This document shows positions 8,621 through 17,402 of a stretch of DNA of 64,000 bases, in pieces. The stretch's first letter is position 1. Each line of letters begins with the position of its first letter. The position numbers were made by a program, and so were the translations under genes. A model generated the notes under the pieces. It saw only the letters and a list, made by a program, of their open reading frames with translations. It was not told the DNA's origin and searched no databases. The stretch covers positions 142,951 through 206,950 of the forward strand of contig NZ_JAFEJS010000005.1 in assembly GCF_018555385.1 (NCBI RefSeq), given 5' to 3'. Source of the stretch: Bifidobacterium santillanense. GTDB lineage: Bacteria; Actinomycetota; Actinomycetes; Actinomycetales; Bifidobacteriaceae.

Positions 8621-10093
8621 ATGGCAGAGAACAACACTGAGGTCACCAAGGTCGCCATCAACGACATCGGCACCGAAGAGGACTTCATCAAGGCAGTCGA
8701 TTCCACCATCAAGAACTTCGATGATGGTGATCTGGTCGAGGGTACCGTCGTCAAGATCGATCACGACGAGGTCCTCCTGGATATCGGCTACAAGACCGAG
8801 GGCGTCATCCCCTCCCGCGAGCTTTCCATCAAGAAGGACGTCGATCCCGACGAGGTCGTCAAGGTCGGCGACACCGTCGAGGCCCTTGTCGTCACCAAGG
8901 AAGACAAGGAAGGCCGTCTGATCCTGTCCAAGAAGCGCGCCCAGTACGAGCGCGCCTGGGGCGACATCGAGAAGATCAAGGAAGCCGACGGCGTTGTCGA
9001 GGGCACCGTCATCGAAGCCGTCAAGGGCGGCCTCATCGTCGACATCGGTCTGCGTGGCTTCCTGCCGGCCTCCCTGGTCGAGATGCGTCGCGTGCGCGAC
9101 CTGTCCCCGTACATCGGCCAGAAGATCCAGGCCAAGATCCTGGAGCTCGACAAGAACCGCAACAACGTGGTCCTGTCCCGTCGCCAGTACCTCGAGGAGA
9201 CCCAGTCCGAGGTTCGCGAGACCTTCCTGTCCCAGCTCAAGAAGGGCCAGATCCGCGAGGGTGTCGTGTCCTCCATCGTCAACTTCGGCGCCTTCGTCGA
9301 TCTCGGCGGTGTCGACGGCCTCATCCACGTCTCCGAGCTGTCCTGGAAGCACATCGACCACCCGTCCGAGGTCGTCAAGGTCGGTGACAAGGTCACCGTC
9401 GAGGTCCTCGACGTCGATCTGGACCGCGAGCGCATCTCCCTGTCGCTCAAGGCCACCCAGGAGGATCCGTGGCAGCGCTTCGCCCGCACCCACGTCCCCG
9501 GCCAGATCGTCAAGGGCAAGGTCACCAAGATCGTCCAGTTCGGCGTGTTCATCTCCGTCGAGGACGGCATCGAGGGTCTGGTGCACATCTCCGAGCTCGC
9601 CAACCGTCACGTCGAGAACCCGGAGACCGTCGTCAAGCCGGGCGAGATCGTCTTCGTCAAGGTGATCGACGTCGATCTCGATCGTCGCCGCATCTCCCTG
9701 TCCCTCAAGCAGGCCAACGACTCCGTCGACCCGAACTCCGAGGACTTCGATCCGGCCATCTACGGCATGCCGGCCGAGTACGACGAGCAGGGCAACTACA
9801 AGTACCCGGAGGGCTTCGACCCGAACACCAACGAGTGGATCGCCGGCTACGAGAAGCAGCGCGAGGAGTGGGAGTCCCAGTACGCGGCCGCCCACCAGCT
9901 GTGGGAGGAGCACAAGGAGTTCGTGGCCAAGGAGCTCGAGCACGCGGAGGAGTCCGCTGCCGCCGACGGCCAGGGCCCGAAGGAAGAGAAGGTCGAAGAG
10001 GTGTCCAACTACTCCTCCGAGTCCACCTCCAACGGCACTCTCGCCGACTCCGATCAGCTCGCCGCCCTGCGCGACCAGCTGCTTGGCAAGTGA
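8621..10093 (+). CDS. rpsA: 30S ribosomal protein S1
   Basis: This 490-residue protein has four tandem S1 RNA-binding domains, recognisable by repeated segments such as GDLVEGTVVKIDHDEVLLDIGYKTEG, VEGTVIEAVKGGLIVDIGLRGFLPAS, REGVVSSIVNFGAFVDLGGVDGLIHVSEL and VKGKVTKIVQFGVFISVEDGIEGLVHISEL. Four domains is the usual actinobacterial form, against six in E. coli. It binds mRNA on the 30S subunit. The start has no clear Shine-Dalgarno sequence (upstream is AACCATATATTTAC), which is common for S1 mRNAs. In actinobacteria such as Mycobacterium tuberculosis rpsA is followed by coaE; here an AT-rich island separates them. Confidence 0.98.
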   Translation: MAENNTEVTKVAINDIGTEEDFIKAVDSTIKNFDDGDLVEGTVVKIDHDEVLLDIGYKTEGVIPSRELSIKKDVDPDEVVKVGDTVEALVVTKEDKEGRLILSKKRAQYERAWGDIEKIKEADGVVEGTVIEAVKGGLIVDIGLRGFLPASLVEMRRVRDLSPYIGQKIQAKILELDKNRNNVVLSRRQYLEETQSEVRETFLSQLKKGQIREGVVSSIVNFGAFVDLGGVDGLIHVSELSWKHIDHPSEVVKVGDKVTVEVLDVDLDRERISLSLKATQEDPWQRFARTHVPGQIVKGKVTKIVQFGVFISVEDGIEGLVHISELANRHVENPETVVKPGEIVFVKVIDVDLDRRRISLSLKQANDSVDPNSEDFDPAIYGMPAEYDEQGNYKYPEGFDPNTNEWIAGYEKQREEWESQYAAAHQLWEEHKEFVAKELEHAEESAAADGQGPKEEKVEEVSNYSSESTSNGTLADSDQLAALRDQLLGK

Positions 10094-10137
10094 GTTCCCT
10101 TGGATCGGCGACTAGCTTTGTCTCTTCGTTGATCTGA

Positions 10138-10176
10138 AACAGATGAGCCCGACCTTGCGGTCGGGCTCATCTGTTT
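10138..10176 (+). terminator. Rho-independent terminator after rpsA
   Basis: A perfect 17-bp stem (AACAGATGAGCCCGACC with its complement) encloses a TTGC loop and ends in a T run. Confidence 0.92.
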
Positions 10177-10222
10177 CCGTCGCGCGCATCGAACGGTTCA
10201 TCCGGTGGATACGTCGTTCGGA

Positions 10223-10831
10223 TCAGTTGTTCCGTGGGTTCCTATGGGAACGAATCAGCTCAATGAGGAGACACCCGGCTACGGAGCCGACGAGATTGCA
10301 GATGATGTCGACGACGTCGAAAATGCCGAGATGCAGCAGAGGCTGAAGGATCTCGCACGCGAGAATCAGGCCGAGGCAGCACAGGGAGCTCGTTGTGGTA
10401 TTTGCCGTATAGAACCGCAGGAAACATCCCAGTGGAATGAACAACAGAATGTTGAACAAGACCGCGGAGCAGTCGTTGCCGATCTGATCCCATATACTCA
10501 ATGGATTGAAGTTGTATCCGCTGATTCCTGGACTTTTGAACATCACGATGACGATGAGGATCAGACAATAGTATGCAAAAAGTCCGTGGATATACGGCTT
10601 AAGGATATGTTTGCTCAAGAGCTGATATGTGAACAGTGCCACCAGTAGTGCGTTGAGTGTCAGAAATGAGATGATGACGAGAGGATATTGCAATAGAAAC
10701 TCATATCGTCCGAGGAGTATGGTCAAGGTTGCCCATACGGAAGTGACATCGACGATAAGGAATCGAAGAATCAGAAAGGTCGCAATCCCCGCGATACCGG
10801 AAATGATAATGTTCTTGACTGTATTGCTCAT
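10223..10831 (-). CDS. VanZ-like family membrane protein
   Basis: This 202-residue protein has five or six hydrophobic segments. It carries VanZ-family marks: NPLSIWDQIGN, then FNILLFIPLGCFLRF, then EILQPLLHLGIFDVVDIICNLVGSVAGCLL, in which Glu, Gln and Asp are conserved family positions. VanZ relatives have been linked to low-level teicoplanin or lipoglycopeptide tolerance, but most are of unknown role. The gene is much richer in A+T than its neighbours and starts the island between rpsA and coaE, so it is probably acquired. The ribosome binding site is weak. Confidence 0.85.
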   Translation of the reverse strand: MSNTVKNIIISGIAGIATFLILRFLIVDVTSVWATLTILLGRYEFLLQYPLVIISFLTLNALLVALFTYQLLSKHILKPYIHGLFAYYCLILIVIVMFKSPGISGYNFNPLSIWDQIGNDCSAVLFNILLFIPLGCFLRFYTANTTTSSLCCLGLILACEILQPLLHLGIFDVVDIICNLVGSVAGCLLIELIRSHRNPRNN

Positions 10832-10908
10832 TGATGTTCTTTGTGAGAATTCCCGCTGGGAGGTTGGTGGTTTAGATGCACATCAGCCTCCCAGCTGATG
10901 TATTGAAT

Positions 10909-11319
10909 TTATTTGAGTACCGTTCCATACACATGGAAAGTGTATCCATGTGTATAGGTAGATTCAAAGTACAGCTTGTATGTTCCTGATATTGGTGCCT
11001 TTACGCTAAATACGCCTCCATTGTCGTTTTGAAAAGTTTTGGATCCGACCGATTTATATCCCCATCCAGTATTCCTCATCACGGATACAGTCATTCCATA
11101 GTTTGCTGGATAGTCTCTTTTCTGGTGATGATTGACGGTAATTGTTTGCCCTGCATTGACGGATGTTGATCCTATGGAGTATTTGAATTGAATTCTTGTT
11201 CCATTATATGTGAACGCTGTTCCGTATGCCTGAGCGATTGAAGTAATGCATAGAATGGTGATTATGCTGAATAATATTGCGAATGCTGTTCCAGTGCTTT
11301 TTTGTTTAAGATTAATCAT
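10909..11319 (-). CDS. Small secreted protein of unknown function
   Basis: The product is 136 residues with a classic signal peptide: a basic N-terminus (MINLKQK), a hydrophobic core (AFAILFSIITILCITSIA) and a likely cut after IAQA. The mature part of about 106 residues is rich in Tyr, Thr, Gly and Asn, has no Cys, and looks like an all-beta secreted domain. I do not recognise a family. It is AT-rich and divergent from the LuxR-type regulator gene at 11438, with 118 bases between them. That makes it a good candidate target of the regulator. Confidence 0.75.
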   Translation of the reverse strand: MINLKQKSTGTAFAILFSIITILCITSIAQAYGTAFTYNGTRIQFKYSIGSTSVNAGQTITVNHHQKRDYPANYGMTVSVMRNTGWGYKSVGSKTFQNDNGGVFSVKAPISGTYKLYFESTYTHGYTFHVYGTVLK

Positions 11320-11416
11320 GTGTGAAATATTTCCTTCGTATAGTGGGTTGGTGTTTGTGACGCTGTTGCAACGTCGGATTCATTGTAATAAACTTATGCA
11401 TACAAGATATATTGGG

Positions 11417-11429
11417 TGTAGGCTAAAGG
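11417..11429 (+). repeat. 13-bp direct repeat, copy 1
   Basis: TGTAGGCTAAAGG just ahead of the regulator start recurs exactly at 13495-13507 ahead of coaE. It includes an AAAGG that serves as ribosome binding site and a TAGGCT that could be a -10 element. Confidence 0.7.
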
Positions 11430-11437
11430 ACGACGTT

Positions 11438-12127
11438 ATGAGTTTTCGTGGAAAACGGGTTTTGCATCGTGATGCCGTGCGTGAAAAAAGGATCGCAATT
11501 GTCGATAACGATATCCTGTCTTTGCGTTGTCTTACGTCGGTCGTCGGTAGGATAGACGGCGTATCTGTCTATTGGATGGAGCGAAGTGGTCAAGCTGCCT
11601 TTGATCACTTTAGGCGTAATATGTCTTCCATCGATGCGGTTCCCGATATCCTGCTTGTTGATATGTCGATGCGGGGCATGTCGGGTATCGATTTGTGCGA
11701 GGCTGTCCGTTATGAGAATGGCGAGGTGATTCTTCTGGGTATCACTTCGTATGATCCCGCCTCCTATAAAGAGGAGGGGATCAGGGCCGGCATGCAGGGG
11801 ATCGTGGCAAAGGAATGCATTGCGGAAATGAGTGACTATGTAAGGCTGTTGAGTTCGAAGTTCGTTTTGGATGATGTTTTTGAGAGTCCGGTGGATGCCC
11901 ATCGTCGTATGGTGCATGGAGGAAAGCCGTTCATACTGCTGTTGTCCGAACGCGAGAGGGAGATCATGGAAATGAGTGTGCGTGGATATTCAGCAGAACA
12001 GGTGGCCGGGGCATTGAACATTTCGGAGTCCGCGGTCAAGACCTATGTTGCTCGCATCGTCTCGAAGTTCGGCGTTGCCAACAAGAGAGAGGCGATTGCC
12101 TTGTGGGCTCGGAAGGTTGGGATATGA
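11438..12127 (+). CDS. LuxR/NarL-family response regulator (locus 1)
   Basis: This 229-residue regulator has a receiver domain (RIAIVDND acidic pocket near 19-26, phospho-acceptor Asp75 in LLVDMSM, Thr in GITSYD, Lys in AKE). A C-terminal GerE/LuxR helix-turn-helix follows (LSEREREIMEMSVRGYSAEQVAGALNISESAVKTYVARI). The start at 11438 is chosen because AAAGGA lies seven bases upstream; a longer frame to 11246 is unsupported and would overlap the divergent secreted-protein gene. It overlaps the kinase gene by four bases (ATGA), so the two are co-translated. It resembles the regulators at 34743 and 45609, which share the IVDND opening. Likely targets are the secreted protein and the Cys peptide nearby. 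Confidence 0.92.
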   Translation: MSFRGKRVLHRDAVREKRIAIVDNDILSLRCLTSVVGRIDGVSVYWMERSGQAAFDHFRRNMSSIDAVPDILLVDMSMRGMSGIDLCEAVRYENGEVILLGITSYDPASYKEEGIRAGMQGIVAKECIAEMSDYVRLLSSKFVLDDVFESPVDAHRRMVHGGKPFILLLSEREREIMEMSVRGYSAEQVAGALNISESAVKTYVARIVSKFGVANKREAIALWARKVGI

Positions 12128-13335
12128 GCTCGGCGTATCCGCATGTCAGGTCATCCGTATTGAGATATGCATCCAAATACGGGGCACAGATTTGGTTGAT
12201 TATCGGTATCGCTGTTTCGGTATGCTGTGTTGCGTCTTCTCCGCCGGCGGAGATATGGCAATGGGGAGTACTGTCCGTTCACCTTGCATTGATGTCCGTA
12301 ATGATGATCAATCCTTTGGTGTTCAGACTTGCCGAGATTGTCCTGTACTGTATCTTAATTCCTGTTGTATATTTTGATGCCAATTATGTGTTGTATTTTG
12401 GCGTTTGGCTTTCCGTTGGCCTAATAGCATATACCTATGCTTTCAAGTTCTCGTTTTGGGTATTGGTATCGGCTTGTCTGGCTTTTCTTTGTAATGAGAT
12501 TTCGTATGATTGGAATGTCTCCGATCCGAATGCATTGGCTGCTGTAGCCATGATTTCAATTAACTGTATTGTATACTGTATCGGAATGTCATTCAGGTTG
12601 TATGATGATAGCAAAGAGGTTCTTGAAGAAAGATATCGTCAAAAGCTTAAGGATAATGAGTTGGACAATAGGGAGAGGTCTCTTCTGCTGTCGAGGCGAT
12701 TGCATGATTCTGTATCATCCGATTTGTCTTCCGCATTGCTTTTGCTTGCTGATCGCGATCATGATAGAGAATTGAAGGACTATCGTGATGTGTTGCTGCA
12801 GATTGAAGAGCTCTGTGGCCAGGCCTTGGAAAATGTGCGTACCGTGATTGCGTCTACCGGTGGGTATCGTGATTTGGGTGTCTCTGTGGATGATAACTAC
12901 TCTTTCGAGAAATCCATCGGAGAAATGATTGGTAGTCGATCAAGTGATTTGGCTTCAAAAGGTTTCCATGGTGATGTGGATTTCAATTTCAATGTGGTGC
13001 GTGAATGTTCCTCCGAGGTCATGGGTGAATGCCTGTCATTGCTGGATGAAATTTTTACCAACATTGAACGTTACGGCGATAGCACAGAGAGCTATGATTT
13101 AATTGTCGATGTTGATGAGTGTTTCACTGTTGTTCAGAACAATTGTGTGCGCAGGTCATCAAACGGTGTTTCCTTGGGTCTTGGCATGGGGCTGCGGCTG
13201 CATGCTGAGTGTATTGGAATGCTGAATGGTGAACTTAGGTATGCGCGTGAGGATGGGGCTTGGATGTTGTATGCAAGGATTCCCCTTACTTCTTGTGGCC
13301 GCAGAGCCATTCCAGGGGAGGCGGACATGGTTTGA
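12124..13335 (+). CDS. Sensor histidine kinase, HisKA_3-like (locus 1)
   Basis: The product is 403 residues. Five or so membrane segments fill roughly 20-160 with no large external domain, as in peptide- or membrane-sensing kinases. The dimerisation/phospho-acceptor segment is LLLSRRLHDSVSSDLSSALLLL with His194. The ATPase domain is recognisable but divergent: the N-box region reads LLDEIFTNIERYGDS, and a glycine-rich GVSLGLGMGLRLHAECIGMLNGEL follows. Start 12124 overlaps the regulator stop by four bases. The last 50 bases (13286-13335) are overlapped on the opposite strand by the Cys-peptide gene. The gene is AT-rich like the rest of the island. Confidence 0.9.
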   Translation: MSSAYPHVRSSVLRYASKYGAQIWLIIGIAVSVCCVASSPPAEIWQWGVLSVHLALMSVMMINPLVFRLAEIVLYCILIPVVYFDANYVLYFGVWLSVGLIAYTYAFKFSFWVLVSACLAFLCNEISYDWNVSDPNALAAVAMISINCIVYCIGMSFRLYDDSKEVLEERYRQKLKDNELDNRERSLLLSRRLHDSVSSDLSSALLLLADRDHDRELKDYRDVLLQIEELCGQALENVRTVIASTGGYRDLGVSVDDNYSFEKSIGEMIGSRSSDLASKGFHGDVDFNFNVVRECSSEVMGECLSLLDEIFTNIERYGDSTESYDLIVDVDECFTVVQNNCVRRSSNGVSLGLGMGLRLHAECIGMLNGELRYAREDGAWMLYARIPLTSCGRRAIPGEADMV

Positions 13336-13438
13336 AGTTCGCGGTCTGCGGAGTGGCGACTGATGCTATCGGAGTATTGCCTATGGTGCTGGGGCTGAGG
13401 GCCAATGCAATGGCGCATATCGTGCTCATGATTTTCAT
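13286..13438 (-). CDS. Small secreted Cys peptide, candidate signal or effector (locus 1)
   Basis: This 50-residue ORF is preceded by an excellent ribosome binding site (GAGGAGGT, 13445-13452) seven bases from the ATG, and by a plausible promoter. The N-terminus is a short hydrophobic export signal (MKIMSTICAIALALSPST) with a possible cut after ASVA. The predicted mature tail of about 22 residues carries Cys38 and Cys46 in CPPPLEWLC and ends GHKK. The same Cys-Pro-Pro-x3-Trp-aliphatic-Cys pattern ends the peptide at 44234-44500, also next to a sensor kinase gene. I know no described family with this motif. A disulfide-closed or thiolactone-type signal, or a small bacteriocin, are possibilities. 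The gene is tail-to-tail with the kinase gene and overlaps its last 50 bases. Confidence 0.72.
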   Translation of the reverse strand: MKIMSTICAIALALSPSTIGNTPIASVATPQTANFKPCPPPLEWLCGHKK

Positions 13439-13444
13439 GTTGTT

Positions 13445-13452
13445 ACCTCCTC
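13445..13452 (-). promoter_or_regulatory. Strong ribosome binding site of the 50-residue peptide
   Basis: GAGGAGGT on the minus strand, spaced ideally from the ATG at 13438. It is the main reason for accepting this short ORF over the overlapping plus-strand frame. Confidence 0.8.
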
Positions 13453-13460
13453 GTGTGCAG

Positions 13461-13489
13461 AATGTAGGCGTTCCGGGGCTTACGCACAA
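13461..13489 (-). promoter_or_regulatory. Candidate promoter of the 50-residue peptide
   Basis: A TTGTGC -35 (13484-13489) and TACATT -10 (13461-13466) are separated by 17 bases. The predicted transcript would begin almost at the ribosome binding site. Confidence 0.5.
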
Positions 13490-13494
13490 GGTGA

Positions 13495-13507
13495 TGTAGG
13501 CTAAAGG
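13495..13507 (+). repeat. 13-bp direct repeat, copy 2, ahead of coaE
   Basis: An exact second copy of TGTAGGCTAAAGG, six bases from the coaE ATG. The two copies bracket the regulator, kinase and peptide genes. Confidence 0.7.
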
Positions 13508-13513
13508 TCTACG

Positions 13514-14155
13514 ATGGCTGGACGTGATGGGAGATTCGGAGTGATACGAATCGGACTGACGGGCGGGATCGCCGCGGGGAAGAGCACGGTGGCGGCGCGG
13601 CTCGCCGAACTGGGGGCGTTGCACATCGACTACGACGCGCTGGCGCGTCGGGTCGTCGAGCCCGGGGGAGCGGCGTTGCCGGCGATCGCGCGCGAGTTCG
13701 GTCCAGACTCGCTCAACCCCGACGGCACGATGAACCGAGCGTGGATCGCGGACCACGTCTTCGGACGCGATGCGGCGCCGGGCGCGCGTGAACGGCTCGA
13801 CGCCATCGAGCATCCGCTGATCTACGCCGAGGCTGCGCGGCTCGAATGCGGACATCCGGACGCGGCCGTCGTCGTGCACGACGTACCGCTGCTCGCCGAG
13901 GTGATCGGCTCGATCCCGTTCCGCTTCGACTGCATCGTCACCGTCGAGGCGCCGGTCGAAACGCGCATCGCGCGCATGATCGCCACGCGCGGCATGACGC
14001 GCGGGCAGGCCGAGGCGCGCATCCGCCACCAGTCGACGTGCGCCGAACGCGAGGCGATCGCCGACATCGTCATCGACTCCACCCGGCCTGTCGAACGTAT
14101 GTTCGACGAGGTTGATAGGCTGTATGCGGATTGGACCGGTCGGAAGGGGCAGTGA
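13514..14155 (+). CDS. coaE: Dephospho-CoA kinase
   Basis: CoaE performs the last step of coenzyme A synthesis, phosphorylating the ribose 3'-OH of dephospho-CoA. The P-loop is [12 protein letters not shown], followed by the CoaE segment [16 protein letters not shown]. Later come [10 protein letters not shown] and the lid/arginine region [18 protein letters not shown]. The length of 213 residues is close to single-domain CoaE; the extra GrpB-like domain found in mycobacterial CoaE is absent. A GTG at 13541 (VIRIGLTGG) is an alternative start. The stop shares one base with the uvrB ATG, so the two are co-translated, as in the conserved actinobacterial coaE-uvrB order. Confidence 0.95.
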   Translation: MAGRDGRFGVIRIGLTGGIAAGKSTVAARLAELGALHIDYDALARRVVEPGGAALPAIAREFGPDSLNPDGTMNRAWIADHVFGRDAAPGARERLDAIEHPLIYAEAARLECGHPDAAVVVHDVPLLAEVIGSIPFRFDCIVTVEAPVETRIARMIATRGMTRGQAEARIRHQSTCAEREAIADIVIDSTRPVERMFDEVDRLYADWTGRKGQ

Positions 14156-16266
14156 TGGGATTCAACATCGAACGCACGGACAGACCGTTCGTCGTCAAGT
14201 CGCCGTACAAGCCGTCCGGCGACCAGCCGCAGGCCATCGAGGAGCTCGCGGAGCGCATCGAGAACGGCGAGAACGACGTCGTGCTCATGGGCGCGACCGG
14301 CACCGGCAAGACCGCCACCACCGCGTGGCTCATCGAACGCCTCCAGCGCCCCACGCTCATCATCGAGCCGAACAAGACGCTCGCCGCGCAGCTGTGCGCG
14401 GAGTTCCGCGAGCTCATGTCGGACAACGCCGTGAGCTACTTCGTCTCCTACTACGACTACTACCAGCCCGAGGCGTACATTCCTCAGACGGACACCTATA
14501 TAGAGAAGGACTCCAACATCAACGACGACGTGGAGCGTCTGCGCCACGCCGCCACCGCGAACCTGCTCACGAGGCGCGACTGCGTGGTCGTCGCCACCGT
14601 CTCGTGCATCTACGGCCTCGGCACGCCCGAGGAGTACGCCGGGCGCATGCTGCTCCTGAAGGAGGGCATGCAGATCGACCGCGACCAGCTGCTGCGCAAA
14701 TTCGTCGCGATGCAGTACAAGCGCAACGACATCGCGTTCACGCGCGGCACGTTCCGCGTGCGCGGCGACACCGTCGAGATCATCCCCGTGTACGAGGAGC
14801 TCGCCGTGCGCATCGAGTTCTTCGGCGACGAGATCGACCGCATCTCCACGCTCCACCCGCTGACCGGCGACGTCATCGCGCACGAAAGCCAGGTCCACAT
14901 CTTCCCGGCCTCGCACTACGTGGCCGGCCCCGAGCGCATGGAGCGGGCCCTGAAGACCATCCGCGAGGAGCTCGACCAGCGCGTCGCGGAACTGAAGAAG
15001 CAGGGCAAGGACCTCGAGGCGCAGAGACTCACGATGCGCACGACCTACGACCTCGAGATGCTCACGCAGGTGGGCGTGTGCTCCGGCATCGAGAACTACT
15101 CGCGGCACTTCGACGGCCGCGCGCCCGGCACGCCGCCGCACACGCTGCTCGACTTCTTCCCCGACGACTTCCTGCTCGTCATCGACGAGTCGCACGTGAC
15201 GGTCCCTCAGATCGGCGCGATGTACGAGGGCGACGCCTCGCGCAAGCGCACGCTCGTCGAGCACGGCTTCCGCCTGCCCTCCGCGATGGACAACCGTCCG
15301 CTCAAGTGGCCCGAGTTCCTCGAACGCGTCGGCCAGACCGTGTACCTGTCCGCGACGCCCGGCGACTACGAGCTGGGCCTGTCCGACGGCGTGGTCGAGC
15401 AGATCATCCGCCCGACGGGCCTGCTGGACCCGAAGGTCGAGGTGCGCCCGACCGAGGGGCAGATCGACGACCTGCTCGCCGAGATCAAGGACCGCGTCGC
15501 CAAGGGGGAGCGGGCCCTGGTCACCACGCTCACCAAGAAGATGGCCGAGGACCTGACCGGATACCTGCTCGAACGCGGCATCAAGGTCGAATACCTGCAC
15601 TCCGACGTGGACACGCTGCGCCGCGTCGAGCTGCTGCGCATGCTGCGCGAGGGCAAGATCGACGTGATCGTCGGCATCAACCTGCTGCGCGAGGGCCTCG
15701 ACCTGCCCGAGGTGTCGCTCGTCGCGATCCTCGACGCCGATAAGGAGGGCTTCCTGCGCTCCTACCGTTCGCTCATCCAGACGATCGGCCGCGCCGCCCG
15801 CAACGTGTCCGGCACCGTCATCATGTACGCCGACGAGACCACCGACGCGATGCGCAAGGCCATCGACGAGACCGAGCGTCGCCGCGAGAAGCAGATCGCC
15901 TACAACAAGGCGCACCACATCGACCCCAAGCCCCTCATCAAGAAGATCAGCGACGTCAACGACATGCTCGCCAAGGAGGACGTCGACACGCAGACCCTGC
16001 TCGAGGGCGGCTACCGCAACGCCGGCAAGGCCGGCAACGCGCACCTCGGCGTGCCGGTCTACGACCCGACCGAGGCGGACAAGCGTCACGAGGAGATCCT
16101 CAAGGCGGGCCTGCCCGCGCAGGACCTCGCCGACCTCATCAGGCAACTGAGCGAGCAGATGCACACCGCCGCCGAGCAGCTCCAGTTCGAGCTCGCCGCC
16201 CGCCTACGCGACGAGATCCGCGACCTGAAGAAGGAACTGCGGCAGATGACCCAGGCGAACAAATAG
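14155..16266 (+). CDS. uvrB: Excinuclease ABC subunit B
   Basis: UvrB is the damage-verifying helicase-like subunit of nucleotide excision repair. It works with UvrA for loading and with UvrC for incision. The 703 residues match the family. Walker A is GATGTGKT, the beta-hairpin region is [20 protein letters not shown], and helicase motifs include [28 protein letters not shown] and [34 protein letters not shown] motif near the C-terminus ([28 protein letters not shown]) docks UvrC. The ATG at 14155 overlaps the coaE stop by one base and has a GGAAGGGG ribosome binding site. Confidence 0.98.
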   Translation: MGFNIERTDRPFVVKSPYKPSGDQPQAIEELAERIENGENDVVLMGATGTGKTATTAWLIERLQRPTLIIEPNKTLAAQLCAEFRELMSDNAVSYFVSYYDYYQPEAYIPQTDTYIEKDSNINDDVERLRHAATANLLTRRDCVVVATVSCIYGLGTPEEYAGRMLLLKEGMQIDRDQLLRKFVAMQYKRNDIAFTRGTFRVRGDTVEIIPVYEELAVRIEFFGDEIDRISTLHPLTGDVIAHESQVHIFPASHYVAGPERMERALKTIREELDQRVAELKKQGKDLEAQRLTMRTTYDLEMLTQVGVCSGIENYSRHFDGRAPGTPPHTLLDFFPDDFLLVIDESHVTVPQIGAMYEGDASRKRTLVEHGFRLPSAMDNRPLKWPEFLERVGQTVYLSATPGDYELGLSDGVVEQIIRPTGLLDPKVEVRPTEGQIDDLLAEIKDRVAKGERALVTTLTKKMAEDLTGYLLERGIKVEYLHSDVDTLRRVELLRMLREGKIDVIVGINLLREGLDLPEVSLVAILDADKEGFLRSYRSLIQTIGRAARNVSGTVIMYADETTDAMRKAIDETERRREKQIAYNKAHHIDPKPLIKKISDVNDMLAKEDVDTQTLLEGGYRNAGKAGNAHLGVPVYDPTEADKRHEEILKAGLPAQDLADLIRQLSEQMHTAAEQLQFELAARLRDEIRDLKKELRQMTQANK

Positions 16267-16322
16267 GGGACGGGAGTGACTGGGCAGGCACCGGTCATGC
16301 TGATGGGTTAGGGTAGGGAATC

Positions 16323-17312
16323 ATGGCCGAAACCCCTCTTGCATTTGAAATCGCCACGTTCGTGGTGCTTGCCCTGTTCTTCATCGTCGACCTGTTCGTC
16401 ATCGGTCGTCGACCGCACGTGCCCTCCACCAAGGAGTGCGTGCAGCACATCGCCTTCTTCGTGGTGATGGCGTTGATCTTCGGCGGCTGCATCTGGTACT
16501 TCGCCGGCTCCAAGCCCGCCATCGAGTTCTACTCCGGATGGCTCACCGAGTACTCGCTGTCCATCGACAACCTGTTCGTGTTCGTCATCATCATGTCGAA
16601 CTTCGCCGTGCCCAAGCAGATCCAGAAGTACGTGCTGTCCGTCGGCATCACGATCGCGCTGATCTTCCGCGGCTGCTTCATCCTCATCGGCGCCGCGCTC
16701 ATCAGCCGGTTCACGTGGGTGTTCTTCCTCTTCGGCGCGTTCCTCATCTACACAGCCGTCAAGCTCGTGATCGGCGGCGACGAGGACGAGGAGTACAAGG
16801 AGAACGGCATCATCCGCGCCCTGCGCAAGGTGATCCGCATCTCCAACGAATACGACGGTGAGAAGCTCAGGACCACGAGGAACGGCGTGCGCTACTGGAC
16901 GCCGATGCTCATCGTGTTCCTCACCATCGGCACCACCGACGTGATGTTCGCGTTCGACTCGATCCCCGCGATCTTCGGACTGACCAAGGACCCGTTCCTC
17001 GTGTTCACGTCCAACGTGTTCGCGCTGCTGGGTCTGCAGCAGCTGTACTTCCTGCTCGGCGCCCTGCTCGACAAGCTCGTCTACCTGCCCGTCGGTCTGT
17101 CGATCGTGCTCGGCTTCATCGGCGTCAAGCTCGTCATGGAGGCGCTGCACGGCAACACCCTGCCGTTCATCAATGGCGGCGAGGGCGTCCACTGGGTGCC
17201 CGAGGTGCCGACCTGGCTGTCGCTGGCGGTCATCGTCGTCGCGATCGGCGGTGCGGCGCTCGCCTCCGTCGTCAAGATGAAGCAGCTGGAGGCCGCCAAG
17301 TCGGCCGAGTGA
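16323..17312 (+). CDS. TerC-family integral membrane protein
   Basis: This 329-residue protein has about eight membrane segments. Family marks include SIDNLFVFVIIMSNFAVP and the second conserved acidic segment TTDVMFAFDSIPAIFGLTKDPFLVFTSNVFALLGLQQLYFLL. TerC proteins were named for tellurite resistance; current evidence for the Alx/MeeF-type members points to manganese export, often linked to metal loading of exported proteins. Both conserved Asp regions are intact. It stands between uvrB and pyk as a single-gene unit with its own terminator. Confidence 0.92.
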   Translation: MAETPLAFEIATFVVLALFFIVDLFVIGRRPHVPSTKECVQHIAFFVVMALIFGGCIWYFAGSKPAIEFYSGWLTEYSLSIDNLFVFVIIMSNFAVPKQIQKYVLSVGITIALIFRGCFILIGAALISRFTWVFFLFGAFLIYTAVKLVIGGDEDEEYKENGIIRALRKVIRISNEYDGEKLRTTRNGVRYWTPMLIVFLTIGTTDVMFAFDSIPAIFGLTKDPFLVFTSNVFALLGLQQLYFLLGALLDKLVYLPVGLSIVLGFIGVKLVMEALHGNTLPFINGGEGVHWVPEVPTWLSLAVIVVAIGGAALASVVKMKQLEAAKSAE

Positions 17313-17332
17313 GCCGACGTCATGTGAACGGT

Positions 17333-17386
17333 ATGAGAACGCTCACGGAACCTTCCGTACACCGGAGGGGCCGTGAGCGTTCTCAT
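17333..17386 (+). terminator. Terminator after the TerC gene
   Basis: A perfect 16-bp stem (ATGAGAACGCTCACGG and its complement) followed by TTATT. Confidence 0.8.
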
Positions 17387-17402
17387 TATTGGCGCCATTG
17401 GA

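Noticed and set aside
13286..13438. Lanthipeptide or other modified peptide interpretation of the CPPPLEWLC peptide
   Set aside because: No modification enzyme gene (LanM, LanB/C, radical SAM, YcaO) or dedicated exporter occurs near either peptide. A Sec-type signal fits better.
13260..13499. Plus-strand ORF of 79 residues overlapping the Cys peptide gene
   Set aside because: It has no ribosome binding site and overlaps the kinase end, whereas the minus-strand peptide has a strong ribosome binding site and an export signal.
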